Assembly (NCBI RefSeq): GCF_037975245.1
Contig: NC_092574.1
Span: 9,025,713-9,089,712, forward strand
DNA length: 64,000 nucleotides
Direction: 5' to 3'
Origin: Apostichopus japonicus
Lineage: Eukaryota > Echinodermata > Holothuroidea > Aspidochirotida > Stichopodidae
Of the stretch, positions 45,874-57,402 are shown one piece after another (positions within the stretch are counted from its first letter, which is position 1; each line of letters begins with the position of its first letter). The notes beneath the pieces are model-generated. The model ran no database searches and was not told where the DNA came from. It saw only the letters and a list, made by a program, of their open reading frames with translations. The translations under genes were made by a program, and so were the position numbers.

Positions 45874-48800
45874 ATGACATGTATGTCTTCGGAAACGAAA
45901 GAACAGAGTAAAACTTGTTTTTCTTTTCCCTTTAAAATGGTAAGTAGCTTAAAAAAGCTGATACAAGATCGGTTGATGCTGCAGGTTCTACATTTGTATT
46001 CTCATTCAGCTGAACTAAAACTAAGCGTCGTTGCAAGTTCGCAAATGTTACTTGTTACTGTTAGGCCTTACCTGGCAAATAGCATAGAAATATCATACAT
46101 GCCTAGCCTTTGCCTAACACCACCGTGTACTTATTTATGCTTAGCCCAATCTTCTTCGGAGGCTACAAGACTCGTTTTACTGGGCTATGCATAAATAGTT
46201 TCTCATGGTTGTAGCTTTTACGTTAAGTCCGAGTTCATGTGTTATCGTCTTGTAATATAAGCAAGCTTTATAAGAATAAGATGTAACTTCCAAGTTCCAG
46301 GTGAATATGATGTAACTTCCACTTCCAGGTTATGCTCACCAAACTTTACTGAAACAGTACTGGCAGTAGGCTAGGCTAGTCAAACTCTGAAGTTCTAAAA
46401 TCTAAGACCGATTCAATCACTAGTAATAATTCTTGCTGAATGACTCCTGACTTTGCTTGATATCATCTATTCTGCAATGTATTTATCCAAATAAAATGAG
46501 TAAATTTCTAGGCCTATATTTGATATCTGATCAATGGAACAGACTTGAATTTCGACCAATTGAATTGGGGTTTGTTACTTTGTTAATAAACAGTAGGAGT
46601 CCTGTATTCATTTGTATGCTTTAAAATGATTATATACCTTAATTTTTTTACCTTGTGTGAGCCATAAGACTTACAGCAGTGCTGTTTACATTGTAAAGGC
46701 ATTCTTCCATATTAAAAGAACAGGGAAACTTTCTTTATTTAAAAAAGGAACTTAAAATCTGACACATGTAGCAGCTTAAAACATGTTTTCTTGTCACAGG
46801 GAGTTGGACCTTCAGGACTTGTGAATGACATAGGACCAGAACATTTCCCACCCAATGAGAGATACTTTGCACTTGTCAATGTAAGTACTGTAGTGCAGAT
46901 GTGTGATTTGTATGTTTTAAAAATGTCAATAGGCAGATATGTGTGACTTTCTATTCTGGATATATGTAAGAGTTTTGTCAAGATAATTTTTAACATGCCA
47001 CCATGACAGGAACTGTATGGTACTGTATCTGTATTCATGTCTGTATGTGTGTATAAATGTGTGTGTGTGTCTTTCAATGTGCACAATGGATGCTAATTAT
47101 GTGACACTTTTGAACAGTTTGGATGAATTTCATGTACATATGGTATGTAGATAAACTGTAGTAAGTTTTCACTTGAGGTCCTCCTTTCTCAAAATCTGGG
47201 AACATTTTAAAACAAGCTAGTATTGTAACTCAAAGAAGAACGTGGAGAAAGTTTTGTCTGTAAAGCAGTGTTGGTGATATGTCACTTGTAAGATGGTCAT
47301 CAATGGTCATTGTGCATAAAGTGTAGAAGGGGAAACACTGCAGATCATCAAGTCATGTGTAACACAGAGTGGTACTAATTCAACTGTTTTATAGGTCTGC
47401 TTAACATATCGCTTTCCTTAAATCACAGTTTGGAAACACCTGCTACTGCAATTCAGTTCTTCAGGCTCTCTATTTCTGCAAACCTTTTCGGGACAAGATT
47501 CTAGGTTACAAAAGCCAACCTAAGAAGAAGGAGACTTTGCTCTCCTGCTTGGCAGATCTCTTCAATAATATTAACACACAGAAGAAGAAAACTGGTGTAA
47601 TTGCTCCTAAGAAATTTGTGGCCAAACTTAAGAAGGAAAATGGTAAGTTTCAGTTTTTAATCCCATAATTTGTAAGTTGCTGGTGCATTTTAAGCTGTGA
47701 AATTTATCTTTTTGTGGAAAATTTACAAAGGAAAATGCTGTTAATACTGTATATATATTGAAAGTTCTGTGGGACTATGATGTGAAGAACAATATTTAGA
47801 ACAGTAGTAGGTGCTACTTCACTTGAAATGTTTTGTTTAATGGAGACTTTAATGGAGGCATTTGAAGGGGAGCTATCAGTGTTTATCTTTGTTCCTTTCC
47901 TTTAGAACTATTTGACAATTTCCTTCAACAAGATGCTCATGAGTTCTTGATATACCTGTTAAACACTGTTGCAGATTTGTTACAAGGTAAGCTTCTGAAC
48001 TTATAATTTGTGACTGTCAACATACGTTTTCTCTCACTTTGGAAATACGGTCTCGTTGCTATTTCTAAGTTTGAAAATTGCCTTGGTACACTTTGAAAGT
48101 TGGAAAAATTGCCCCGTTGCCATCCTATTTCAATGAAAGTCTAAGGAATGCTCAATTTTGTAACTTATTACTAACATTTTGAACCATAAAATGGAATTCA
48201 TCTTCTTCTGGTTTCAAAAACATGTCAGCTTTCATTGGTGGAAAATATTTGAAGTACCACTTCTTTGTCATGTATTATGTGGAATCTACCGTTCATTCAT
48301 TTTTGCGTAGAAAACTGATATTCATCTTTACAATTGTATAGCAACTGGAGCATTTTTTTGTAGCCTTTCACAATGCATAAGTACTGGATAAGTTATTCCC
48401 TGTACAATATATATATATGCTTCTTTAACAGTGATGACCTTAGGCACGATATTAGTTATGTATATGATTTTATGACTTAAGACAATTGAAAGCCATGGAG
48501 GCACTGATATAATTTCTACACCCCTTTCCATGTTGGGGTAAAGTTTATCCTTTAAACAGCAGAGCCTGGTTAATTATTTTGAGGGATATTACTGGTGGCT
48601 TAAGTTGATTGCTTAATAAAAGTGCTGGATATCTTCAGCATCTGTAGGTCAAATCCACATCCTTATTTTTGCATTTGTATGGCCTAGACGTTTTTAAATT
48701 TTTGTTGTATTGTTTGTAAACTCAGGTATTCAACCAGCAGTGTGGATTTTATTTTTTCACTAGTAAGTGTCACATACTCTGCCCAGGAATGCCATATATA

Positions 48801-49272
48801 CTGGAGCAGGATTTTCAGTAGAAATTGGGAATTATTCTCAATCTTATTCATCTTTTCGGTGCTCCTCTTGACTTCAAAGGAGGTGGAATAGTTACTTGAC
48901 CAAGTAACAGGAATTGTTTGTGTCTGAAGAAGCTTGAAAGTGATTCACAATGTCCTACTGAGTTCTTCCTGATGTTCTGTGAAAATTAGACATTTCCTGT
49001 AAATTGAATTATTCTGGCTGTCACTGAATCACAATGTACATTCCAGCATCATTTGGGAAGTCTTTTTTATTTTCTTGGTCATGATTTCTTCCAGAGGAGA
49101 AACCCACAGACAAGAACACCTTAAAAGGAAAACAAGGACTGCCAAATGGAAAATATAATGGTAACAACAACGAAACAAAAACAGAGCCCACCTGGGTACA
49201 TGATATCTTCCAGGGTACTTTGACAAATGAAACACGATGTCTTTGCTGCGAGGGGGTTAGTATTATGCTCTC

Positions 49273-49319
<47 letters not shown>

Positions 49320-49678
49320 GGTTATAGCTAGGAGATTGTGAGTGCTGTTTAAATAAATTTGCGAAGCGTAGCGAGCGAAGCTCTCGCATCTCACGGCTGG
49401 GGGCCCAGGGGCCCGCTTAAGGGTGATTTTTGCTATTCAGATTTACAGTTGGTAAATAACATAAAAAGGTGACGTTATTATCATGTTTTATGGCAAGGGA
49501 AAGATAAATTTGTTACTTTTGTTGTATTTCACAAGCATTTTACTATTATTTTGTGCTGGCCGGTGGACTGTTTATTCACTTCCAATGCCGGCTGGCAGGC
49601 GTGAGTGGCGGTTACCACCGGCCGCTGCCGGCCGGCGTGGCTATGACCCTGTATATATATATATATATATATACATAT

Positions 49679-49741
<63 letters not shown>

Positions 49742-52700
49742 TTGAAGGATCTGTTTTTCACTTCCTTATCACTTCTATTCCTTAACAATTTAATGACTTT
49801 ATTTATATCTATAAGTAGAACATTGCAAATTATGTATATATAGTTTAATATTTCATACACCTGAACAACAGATACATAACCCTTGCAGTGAATAGTTATT
49901 TGCTAGTGTTAGTCTATTCCTGTTTATTATTCTGTGTATTCTATGAATCATGTGTATTATTCCTGCATGTTTGGGTGTTGGGTCGTGTTTATTTCATTTT
50001 TTTTATTTTTGAGTAAACAGAGACCTGTTTTGTGGGAAATTCTTAAAAAAGTACCACTGACTATTTAGTTCTCAATGACTCTTTTTGTATACAAGGTTAG
50101 CACAAGAGATGAAGACTTCCTAGATCTTTCAGTTGACGTTGAGCAGAATACGTCCATAACGCACTGCTTGAGGTAAGTACTGCCCTCTATAAAGAAAACT
50201 GTATCTTTCAAAAGATTGGTAGCTTATTGCCTTTGTTTCTTGTCAATAGATTGAATGAATGGAATTTAAACCTTGGTGTGCAAATGGAACTGAAAGGTGA
50301 GCCATGGTGCTGGATAAAATGATGGACTCATAGTGGGGAAAGCTGCTTTAAAGTTGCTTGCCTTCGTATTGAAGGATATTAATCCATACTAGCTCTGTGA
50401 TTGGTTCCAATGACAGTTGATAAATTTGAACTGCTAATGGTCCATCTATCTTTCCATCATAGGGAATTCAGCAACACAGAAACATTGTCACAAGAGTGCA
50501 AATACTACTGCGAGAACTGCTGCAGCAAGCAGGAAGCTCAGAAAAGGTAAAGACCAATGTTCATCACATCTTTATCCCAAGCAAACTACGATAATGTAGC
50601 TGGGTTTCGATTTTGGTCGTTAAGTTTATCCTCACAGTTTGTCCACTTGATGAGAATGAGAGTGAACAATGGTCAATTTTGCAACGAAAAAGTTGTAAAA
50701 AATATCACTTTTGTATGATACATAAACTACAGATGTAGTAATGAACACGTGACGGTATGCAACAGTTTGCGAGAAGCATGATACAATAATTTTCAATTTC
50801 AGCACACAGACATGATTGATGGCCATATGTTAGCTCTAAAAACTGTGTGACATAGCTTAATCAAGTGTTGACACAGACGTTAATTTAGATAATTTGCGAT
50901 ATCAGTACTTAAGTAATGTCAGGTTTAATTCTTTTTGGACCGTATGGTTAAACTAAGTCACTACAGACCATCTACTAGCTGTAATATCACACGGTGTCCC
51001 ACTTTTCGTCCAAAGAAATACGGATGATACAGAGTTATCGGCTAGGGAAGGGATAATTTGTTTTATGTGAAGGCTACTTGCATAGAGCTGAACACATCTG
51101 TTAGAATATGCATCCATTTGGGTGTTTAAATTTGGACAAGTGAACTTTTCTTTGAGTCCTTCAAGTGACGGATATATGCCGAGGACGTGGTGGTCTCTCA
51201 ATTATATTTTATAATTTTTTGCATAATTTGGAACTTTGAACTTAATTTGAACTTAATGACCAACCGCATGACAATGGTGATGTATTGAGGTTTTTCCGAC
51301 GTCCCACGACTTTCCGACTTCTTTTGTGTGCATACTAGTACATGCTTCTATGTATTGGTACATTGTAGAATATGATAGTTTCTTTTAATTTGGGAAAAGA
51401 ATAAAGCAACCACTGAACAGACTGCTAATGTGTTATCAATGATTCTATGAATGTATGACAGACAAACTAGATTTAATTGCTGTTTTGATCCTGTGTCATG
51501 CAGCCTTCCATTCAATACTGTACGTGATCCCTGGAGAATTTGTCTGTCATTACCCCATACTATTAATAACTGACAATTGATATCCATTGAAAAGTACAGT
51601 ACTCCTGGTTTATCTGGACATATCTGGACCAGAGATAGTGTGGATATGACAAAAATCTGGACTTTCCTACATGTTCTGCGGAATTTGCCATTTTTCAATT
51701 TATCCCCACATAGCATAATGCGTTTTACAATGTGAAATGCAGTACAGTTTTAATGTAGCCATTGTCATGGCTTTAAGTAATAAATAAACTCAACCAAATG
51801 GACCTTTTAATTTGTCAAAACTTGTTACATGTGTTAATGGTATCTGAAGAACTGGACTATGGTTATGATATATGTACAACATTATATAAATGATAGGATA
51901 TCAAGTTGGGATAATTCAGGATTAAAGGTGTTGGGATAATCCAGGATTAAAAGTGTTGGGTTATCCAGGTTAAGCTGTATAAGTAGTATACAGTGCAGTT
52001 TTCTCATGTAATAAATATATTAAAGCCTGTGTTGTTACTGAATGAATGTTCTATCGTATTTTCAGAATGCAAGTTAAGAAGCTGCCAATGATCTTAGCAC
52101 TCCATTTGAAGAGATTCAAATTTGTTGAGCAATACCAGAGGTACACCAAGCTCTCATACAGGGTCGTCTTCCCATTGGAGCTGAGGCTGTTGAACACAGT
52201 GAGTTTCTTAATGAGATGTTACAATGGTCTGAGGTTAATAACCTCTTGATTGATATCTTCTTGTTCCTGTTAGATAAAGTCTTTGTTAATCTCATAGTTG
52301 AATAGCATTAAAATGTAATGAGTCACTTGATTTAAAAAGTGATGCAACTGGTAGGAGTTAGTTAACCTCCCTTTCCTCTCCCCACCCCCCCCCCCCCCCC
52401 CAAAGAGATAGCACAGTCACTTGCAATCAAACCCAACCCGGAAATAAAGTGACTTGGTACAACTCTTTAGATGCCATTTAATTGGCTGCAACCTTTTTTC
52501 AGAGGGTTGGGGGGGGGTTTGATGGGTGGGGTGAGTGATGTCAAGATTTAGAGTAACATATGGCCAAAAATCTGTTAACTGCATGAATAAGGTAACTCAT
52601 ATCATGATTTTTGGGGGGTTATTTTTATTGCAATCTAGCCAAGGAACATGACATTTCTTTCACTTCATCCTGCTAATTAGTCTCAAAAGGCAGAGTAGTC

Positions 52701-54442
52701 TGCACCAGCCCTCATCAGTTGGTTGCTCTAACCATAGGTGTGTTATGTCCATATTACAGTGATAAGAGGCCAACTTTGTAAGAAAAACATTTTATTTTCT
52801 GAATCTACTTTTATTTTACAGAGTGATGGAGCGGAGAGTTCAGATAAGCTATATGATCTCGTTGCTGTTGTAGTTCACAGTGGAAGGTGAGTAACGATCT
52901 AATTGAGCTAATTGATATACAATTTGCATGAGCCTGCACAGACAGCTGTGTAGAAGCTTATCATTAAACGACAATAGACATTGCAACACAGGGTTGGCAT
53001 TTTTAATGTGATTAGTTGTGGAATTTTTGGTGTGATTAGTGGTGGCATTTTCGTGTGATCAGTGGCGGCATTTAATCATTCTCAGGATACACCCCGCACA
53101 ATACTGCTAATTGTAGTTTCTTGCGATTTCGCTATTGCTAAGGCCCTCCTGTAAAACAGAACTCACTTTAAAATCACACCAGATAAATTGGAACATGAAC
53201 CATTATTCATCAATTTAATTAATTAAAACTTATCTTTTGCTACAGTGGGCCGAATAGAGGACACTACATTACCATAGTGAAGAGTCACGGCTTCTGGTTA
53301 CTTTTTGACGATGATGTTGTAGAGGCGAGTCCTAATATTTGTGTTCAGTTTACAGACATATATTTATAATTGCTACAAGGTTCTTTTTCTTTTCTGGTTT
53401 AATCATGAAAGATTTACGTCTGTATTGCTTGCCCTTTAACCACAGTAATTCGCAATTTTCAGTTAAAGGTATGGGCTGATTGTAAGGAAACAATGGTAGA
53501 TATTTTGCGTACATGTAAGTCAACCTTTCAAACAATATCGAACCTGAATAGCCCAGGTACGTTTAATCATGATAGACCTACGTCTGTATTGCTTGCCGTT
53601 AAACCACAGTAATTCGACATGGTTGACTGAAGCCTTTCAGTCAAAGGTATGCGCTGATTTTAAGGAAACAATTCTAGGAATTTACATACATGTAAGTAAA
53701 CCGTTCAAACAATATCGAACCGGAATAGCCGAGGTATGTGATATGAATCCGTGCACTGTATATGCATAGACACAAACAAATGAGGGAAGCATTAAAGCAG
53801 ACCAGCTATGGAAGGTGTGTACTGTTAAACTCAATCCGCTGAACCTGAACAGCTACCCAACCTCTCCATCATAAAGGGAAAAAAAAAAGACAAAAACACC
53901 CCCAAATTCTTAAAATGCCAGGACAGCAGTATGTGAAGTCTTCCATTACTTTACTGAAATTCACATTGTGAGGAATAAGTCAATAGACTTTCCGTTCCCA
54001 CTGCCTAAGTTAAAGCTAAAGTAGGGACTGTATGTGCAGGGGTCTATAGAGTGTGCAATATATGTAAAGTGTTCTATACACTAGGGAGTGGTCAATGTTT
54101 TGGCAGACTTTCTTATTTTTCCCCATCTGATACTGTCTGGTTCTTCATGCAAGTATAACATCTGTCTAAAGAAAATGCCTGATAACTCAGACCATCACAA
54201 TAAGTATGAATTTTAAATGGCAATATGTTGCAACAATAGGTGAGTGGTTTAGTGTTTTGGTACAAGTCGCACAATAGAGGAGGAATTTTAGTCTTTTTTC
54301 TCAACATTTTTCTCATTTTTGTTTTTCTTTTATTCAGAAAATCGAAGTGTCTGCAATAGAAGAATTTTACGGTACAGCCACAGATGTACAGAGGTCTACA
54401 GAGTCGGGTTACATTCTCTTTTATCAAACCCGTGATATCTGA
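45874..54442 (+). CDS. USP12: Ubiquitin carboxyl-terminal hydrolase USP12/USP46 (11 exons)
   Basis: Cysteine protease that removes ubiquitin. In vertebrates its relatives work with WDR48 (UAF1) and WDR20. Exons: 45874-45939, 46800-46880, 47429-47642, 47906-47986, 49095-49255, 50096-50172, 50463-50546, 52066-52198, 52822-52886, 53246-53324, 54338-54442. All phases agree and give 381 residues (human USP12/46 are about 366-370). The Cys box is FGNTCYCNS with Cys54. QQDAHEF follows in exon 4. The zinc pairs are CLCC (196-199) and CENC (241-244). The His box is [20 protein letters not shown] with His327, and IEEFYG and GYILFYQ close the domain. Exon 1 is taken from the first Met. Its end (M|G) matches the family. 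The intron after exon 10 starts with GC. I name it USP12 for linkage with RPL21; it may predate the USP12/USP46 split. Confidence 0.96.
46881..49094. other. USP12/46 introns 2-4
   Basis: Ordinary A-T rich introns around exons 3 and 4. There is a short (TG) run near 47055 and a TA tract near 48408. No other gene is seen. Confidence 0.5.
49273..49738. mobile_element. hAT-like MITE inserted in a (TA)n tract
   Basis: A 335-bp element (49317-49651) with ends cagggttatagcta and, inverted, cagggtcatagcca, splits a TA microsatellite (49273-49316 and 49652-49738). Flanking TA repeats prevent reading the target duplication exactly. CAGGG termini are typical of hAT non-autonomous elements. It lies in USP12/46 intron 5. 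Confidence 0.7.
50547..52065. other. USP12/46 intron 7, no gene seen
   Basis: A 1.5-kb intron. Minus-strand ORFs of 82 and 122 codons (50953-51201, 51348-51716) show no motif or splice context and are probably chance. A short repeat ttgggataatccaggattaa is present near 51900-51970. Confidence 0.45.
53325..53330 (+). other. USP12: Non-canonical GC donor (gcgagt) in USP12/46
   Basis: Exon 10 ends ...GATGATGTTGTAGAG and the intron begins gcgagt. Family alignment requires VVE joined to KI at exon 11, and phase 0 is kept only with this cut. No GT donor gives the same protein. Reading on would add 10 residues and stop near 53366. Confidence 0.75.
53397..53739. repeat. 164-bp tandem duplication in USP12/46 intron 10
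   Basis: Two copies, starting gtttaatcatga at 53397 and 53561, are about 85% alike. Each carries an acgtctgtattgcttgcc block and an acatgtaagtmaacc donor-like block. The first copy begins only 72 bp after the GC donor. Confidence 0.85.
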
Positions 54443-57402
54443 GAAACTCCCTCCTAAAACACTGAGAAAGTAATCAATCGGAAATGGATTTAAAAGGAAG
54501 TACAAAGCCAACTAAAATGTGAAATATTAATCAAGAGACACTTGTATGGTGTAAAATGCATCCCTGGACCATCAACAAAAATAAGAATGCACCAATTTGT
54601 CCCATGCTGCATCACGATTTGTTTAGATGACATCAATGTAAGCTTTTGTAAAGTCACCACCGTCAAAAGTTGACCACCTAACTTTAAATCTTCAACATCA
54701 AATGACAGAATGAGATATAATACTTCCCAGAAACTTGACTGACAAGGACATTTTGTCTACTTCAACAATGTGTCAAGAGAACCACTTTGATTGGTAGAAA
54801 TCTCCAGGTATTTTGTTTACAACCAAAATCATGTGAGATAAATACTTTCAGCCAACTTTTCCAAATGTGAGGTCATTTGTAGTTATTTACTGGAATGTAT
54901 CTGCAGCTATTTCAAACTGCTAACTTTCTCACGGTACTGGTACAATTTATATTCACAAAGGAAAACATTGCCATTCACTGTTTTTCTGTACATATGGCAT
55001 GAGCCTAAGCTATAGCCTATTTTATGCAATAGTGTGTAGTGTCAACTTTATGACCTCTTCTGTCATAAGGTCGCAAGAGAAACTATTTGAAGAAGAATTT
55101 GTTTAAGTTTTCCCTAATGGATATTTCTACATATTCCATAGCCCATATTGACAATTCTAGGGATAAAGGTCAGAGGGTTATAATAGATATTAACATGTTG
55201 AAGTGGAGAGTTTTTGACAGTTTACATTACCTCTGTTTGAGGATGAACATATTCTTTTAGTATCCTTATACTTGTTTTTGCCCCAACTGTTGTAGCATTG
55301 TGGAATACTGGCTGATGCAAGCTTTGTTGAACAACTTGATACAGTCAAGGCTGCTTGTTTGTGTCAACAGTCTTTTTGAAGTAGAATTGAGTTTATTTTC
55401 TCATTGATTTGGTATTTTATCTTAATTGGGGCTTGTTTCTCTGCTGCCATTGTCGCGTAACTTTGTTCACCACCTGCATGTTCATTGCAGTGTGTTGAAC
55501 AGGGGCCTTTATCCTCGGTTAGTATTCCAGATAGTTGTGTGTACCTGGGAAATTTCTCATACATACAAATGGTTGTCTAGAGAGCATAGTCTATTGTAAT
55601 AATGTTTAATTTTCAAACAACAGCTAGTGATGTTTTGCAAGAGTTACTGTAACACAAAACTTTGCAAGTTACCCTAGCACATATTGTTTTATTGGGGGAG
55701 AAGTCATGCATCAATATTCGACCTGCTCTTGAACACTTTAATGGAAGAAAACTTTTTTCCTTTTTGGGCATGACCTTTTTGTATGTATGGAACATAATTT
55801 TTGTGTAGTCAGGTTACAGTATTTGAACACATACCAGTTGTCACCAGCATGGCATTTAACAGTTGTATAATTTAACATCAGATTCATGTTTAAGGTTCTC
55901 TTGTGGTTGCTATGGAAATCTTGTTGTTTTTAAAACAAAATAGTCATTAATGTCTCATAGTAATTAAAGATGGAATGTTCTTGATTAATGACAATCACAT
56001 AGATACTGTCAACGTTGTGTGATTCTACCAATGATCAGGGAGCATTTTCTGGGCCGAAGGATGATTTGATCAAATGTCAATAGCGAAGGCCCGAGCAGTT
56101 TGCATGGAAGGATCACTAGAATACTTTTGTTTTAAGAGGAAAGAAGGATTCTCAATCAGTTTTAATTTAAATGTTGTTCGAAATCATTACCGGTAGAATT
56201 TTGGTAAATTGTTAAGGACCTCCAAGCGGTAAGTAAGTTTACTTAGGCTTGGTAAAGTTGTGTTAGGCCTGTCTTAGTACTTCTTGTTTTGTTAATTTTT
56301 GAAATGAATTATGTACAAATGAAAAGGTATTTCAGATATTAATTATATATATAAGTATTCAAAACACAGCCTGCATGTTTTATTGTGTGTGGATTTAAAG
56401 GGGTGGGAAAGCGAAATAGTGATTTATGGGGAAATCCCTGATCAGCCTTCACAAACTTCTTCTCAAATGAGAGTCGGCATTAATGGCCTCAAGTGATGCA
56501 CCCATCCTATTCAATCGATGATTCGCCTTCCAGAAAGATACACCCTTACCTAAATCAGACAGCTGGGTAAGTGGAAATTTGTTCATTTGGCTCTCTTCCT
56601 GCATTTGGCTCTCTTCCTGCCCTCAACCCCCCCTTTCCTGCTTGAAATTCTGCACATTTCCAGTGATAAGTGTACCCTATTCCAGAGAACCATGGACAAA
56701 TGTCACTTTGATGCAGTAATAAAAGTACATTTAGTGATGAGAAAATTTAGGTTTTATTTTATGTCAAAAGAAGCATAATGATCACAAACCCAAGGTACTA
56801 GTGGGGTATCTATGATTGACATATGAAGCTAACATGTGATAGCAAGGATCGGGAAGAATAAAATCATCTTCTACGAGACTACTCCCAGTAGAGAAGAGAT
56901 TGTACCTTCGCATATATCAGGTATGTATGCTGGGGTTGACACAAAGTTCAATAGTAGTTATCAGCACAAGTTTGCATTTCAACCTCACTATAGTTGCACT
57001 TTATAGTCTTAATATGCCTCAGTGCCTACATTTGAACTTCTCAAGTTTCCAGGACCGCTTCCGCTACATGTGAGGCACATTCAATGACCCGAGGGCCACA
57101 CCCTCTCTCCAAAGTTCTGGATTGTCCCCTGCTAACAAAACTTAAACTACCCAATTTCTGAAGAGATTACATCATTGCCAGACATGTGAAGAGAACTTTC
57201 TCATGTCAACTATTCAATTCATAGCCATCTACTTAGTGGTTAAGTTTAAATTATATCATGGCTGAAATATAGCCCATTGAACTGCACTATTTATGTTTAA
57301 TTCATAACACTTTAGACCAATTATAACCATGACAACAAATGAAGAAACGAAGACAACTACAAATACACATGCTCAACGCATTTATTATGGTCTCAAATAG
57401 CT
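54443..57402. other. USP12/46 3' region, convergent with RPL21
   Basis: No further coding exon is seen. AATAAA hexamers at 56718 and 56857 are candidate poly(A) signals for the deubiquitinase, whose 3' UTR would then exceed 2 kb. On the minus strand, AATAAA at 57386-57381 is well placed for RPL21, 17 bp after its stop. Confidence 0.5.
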
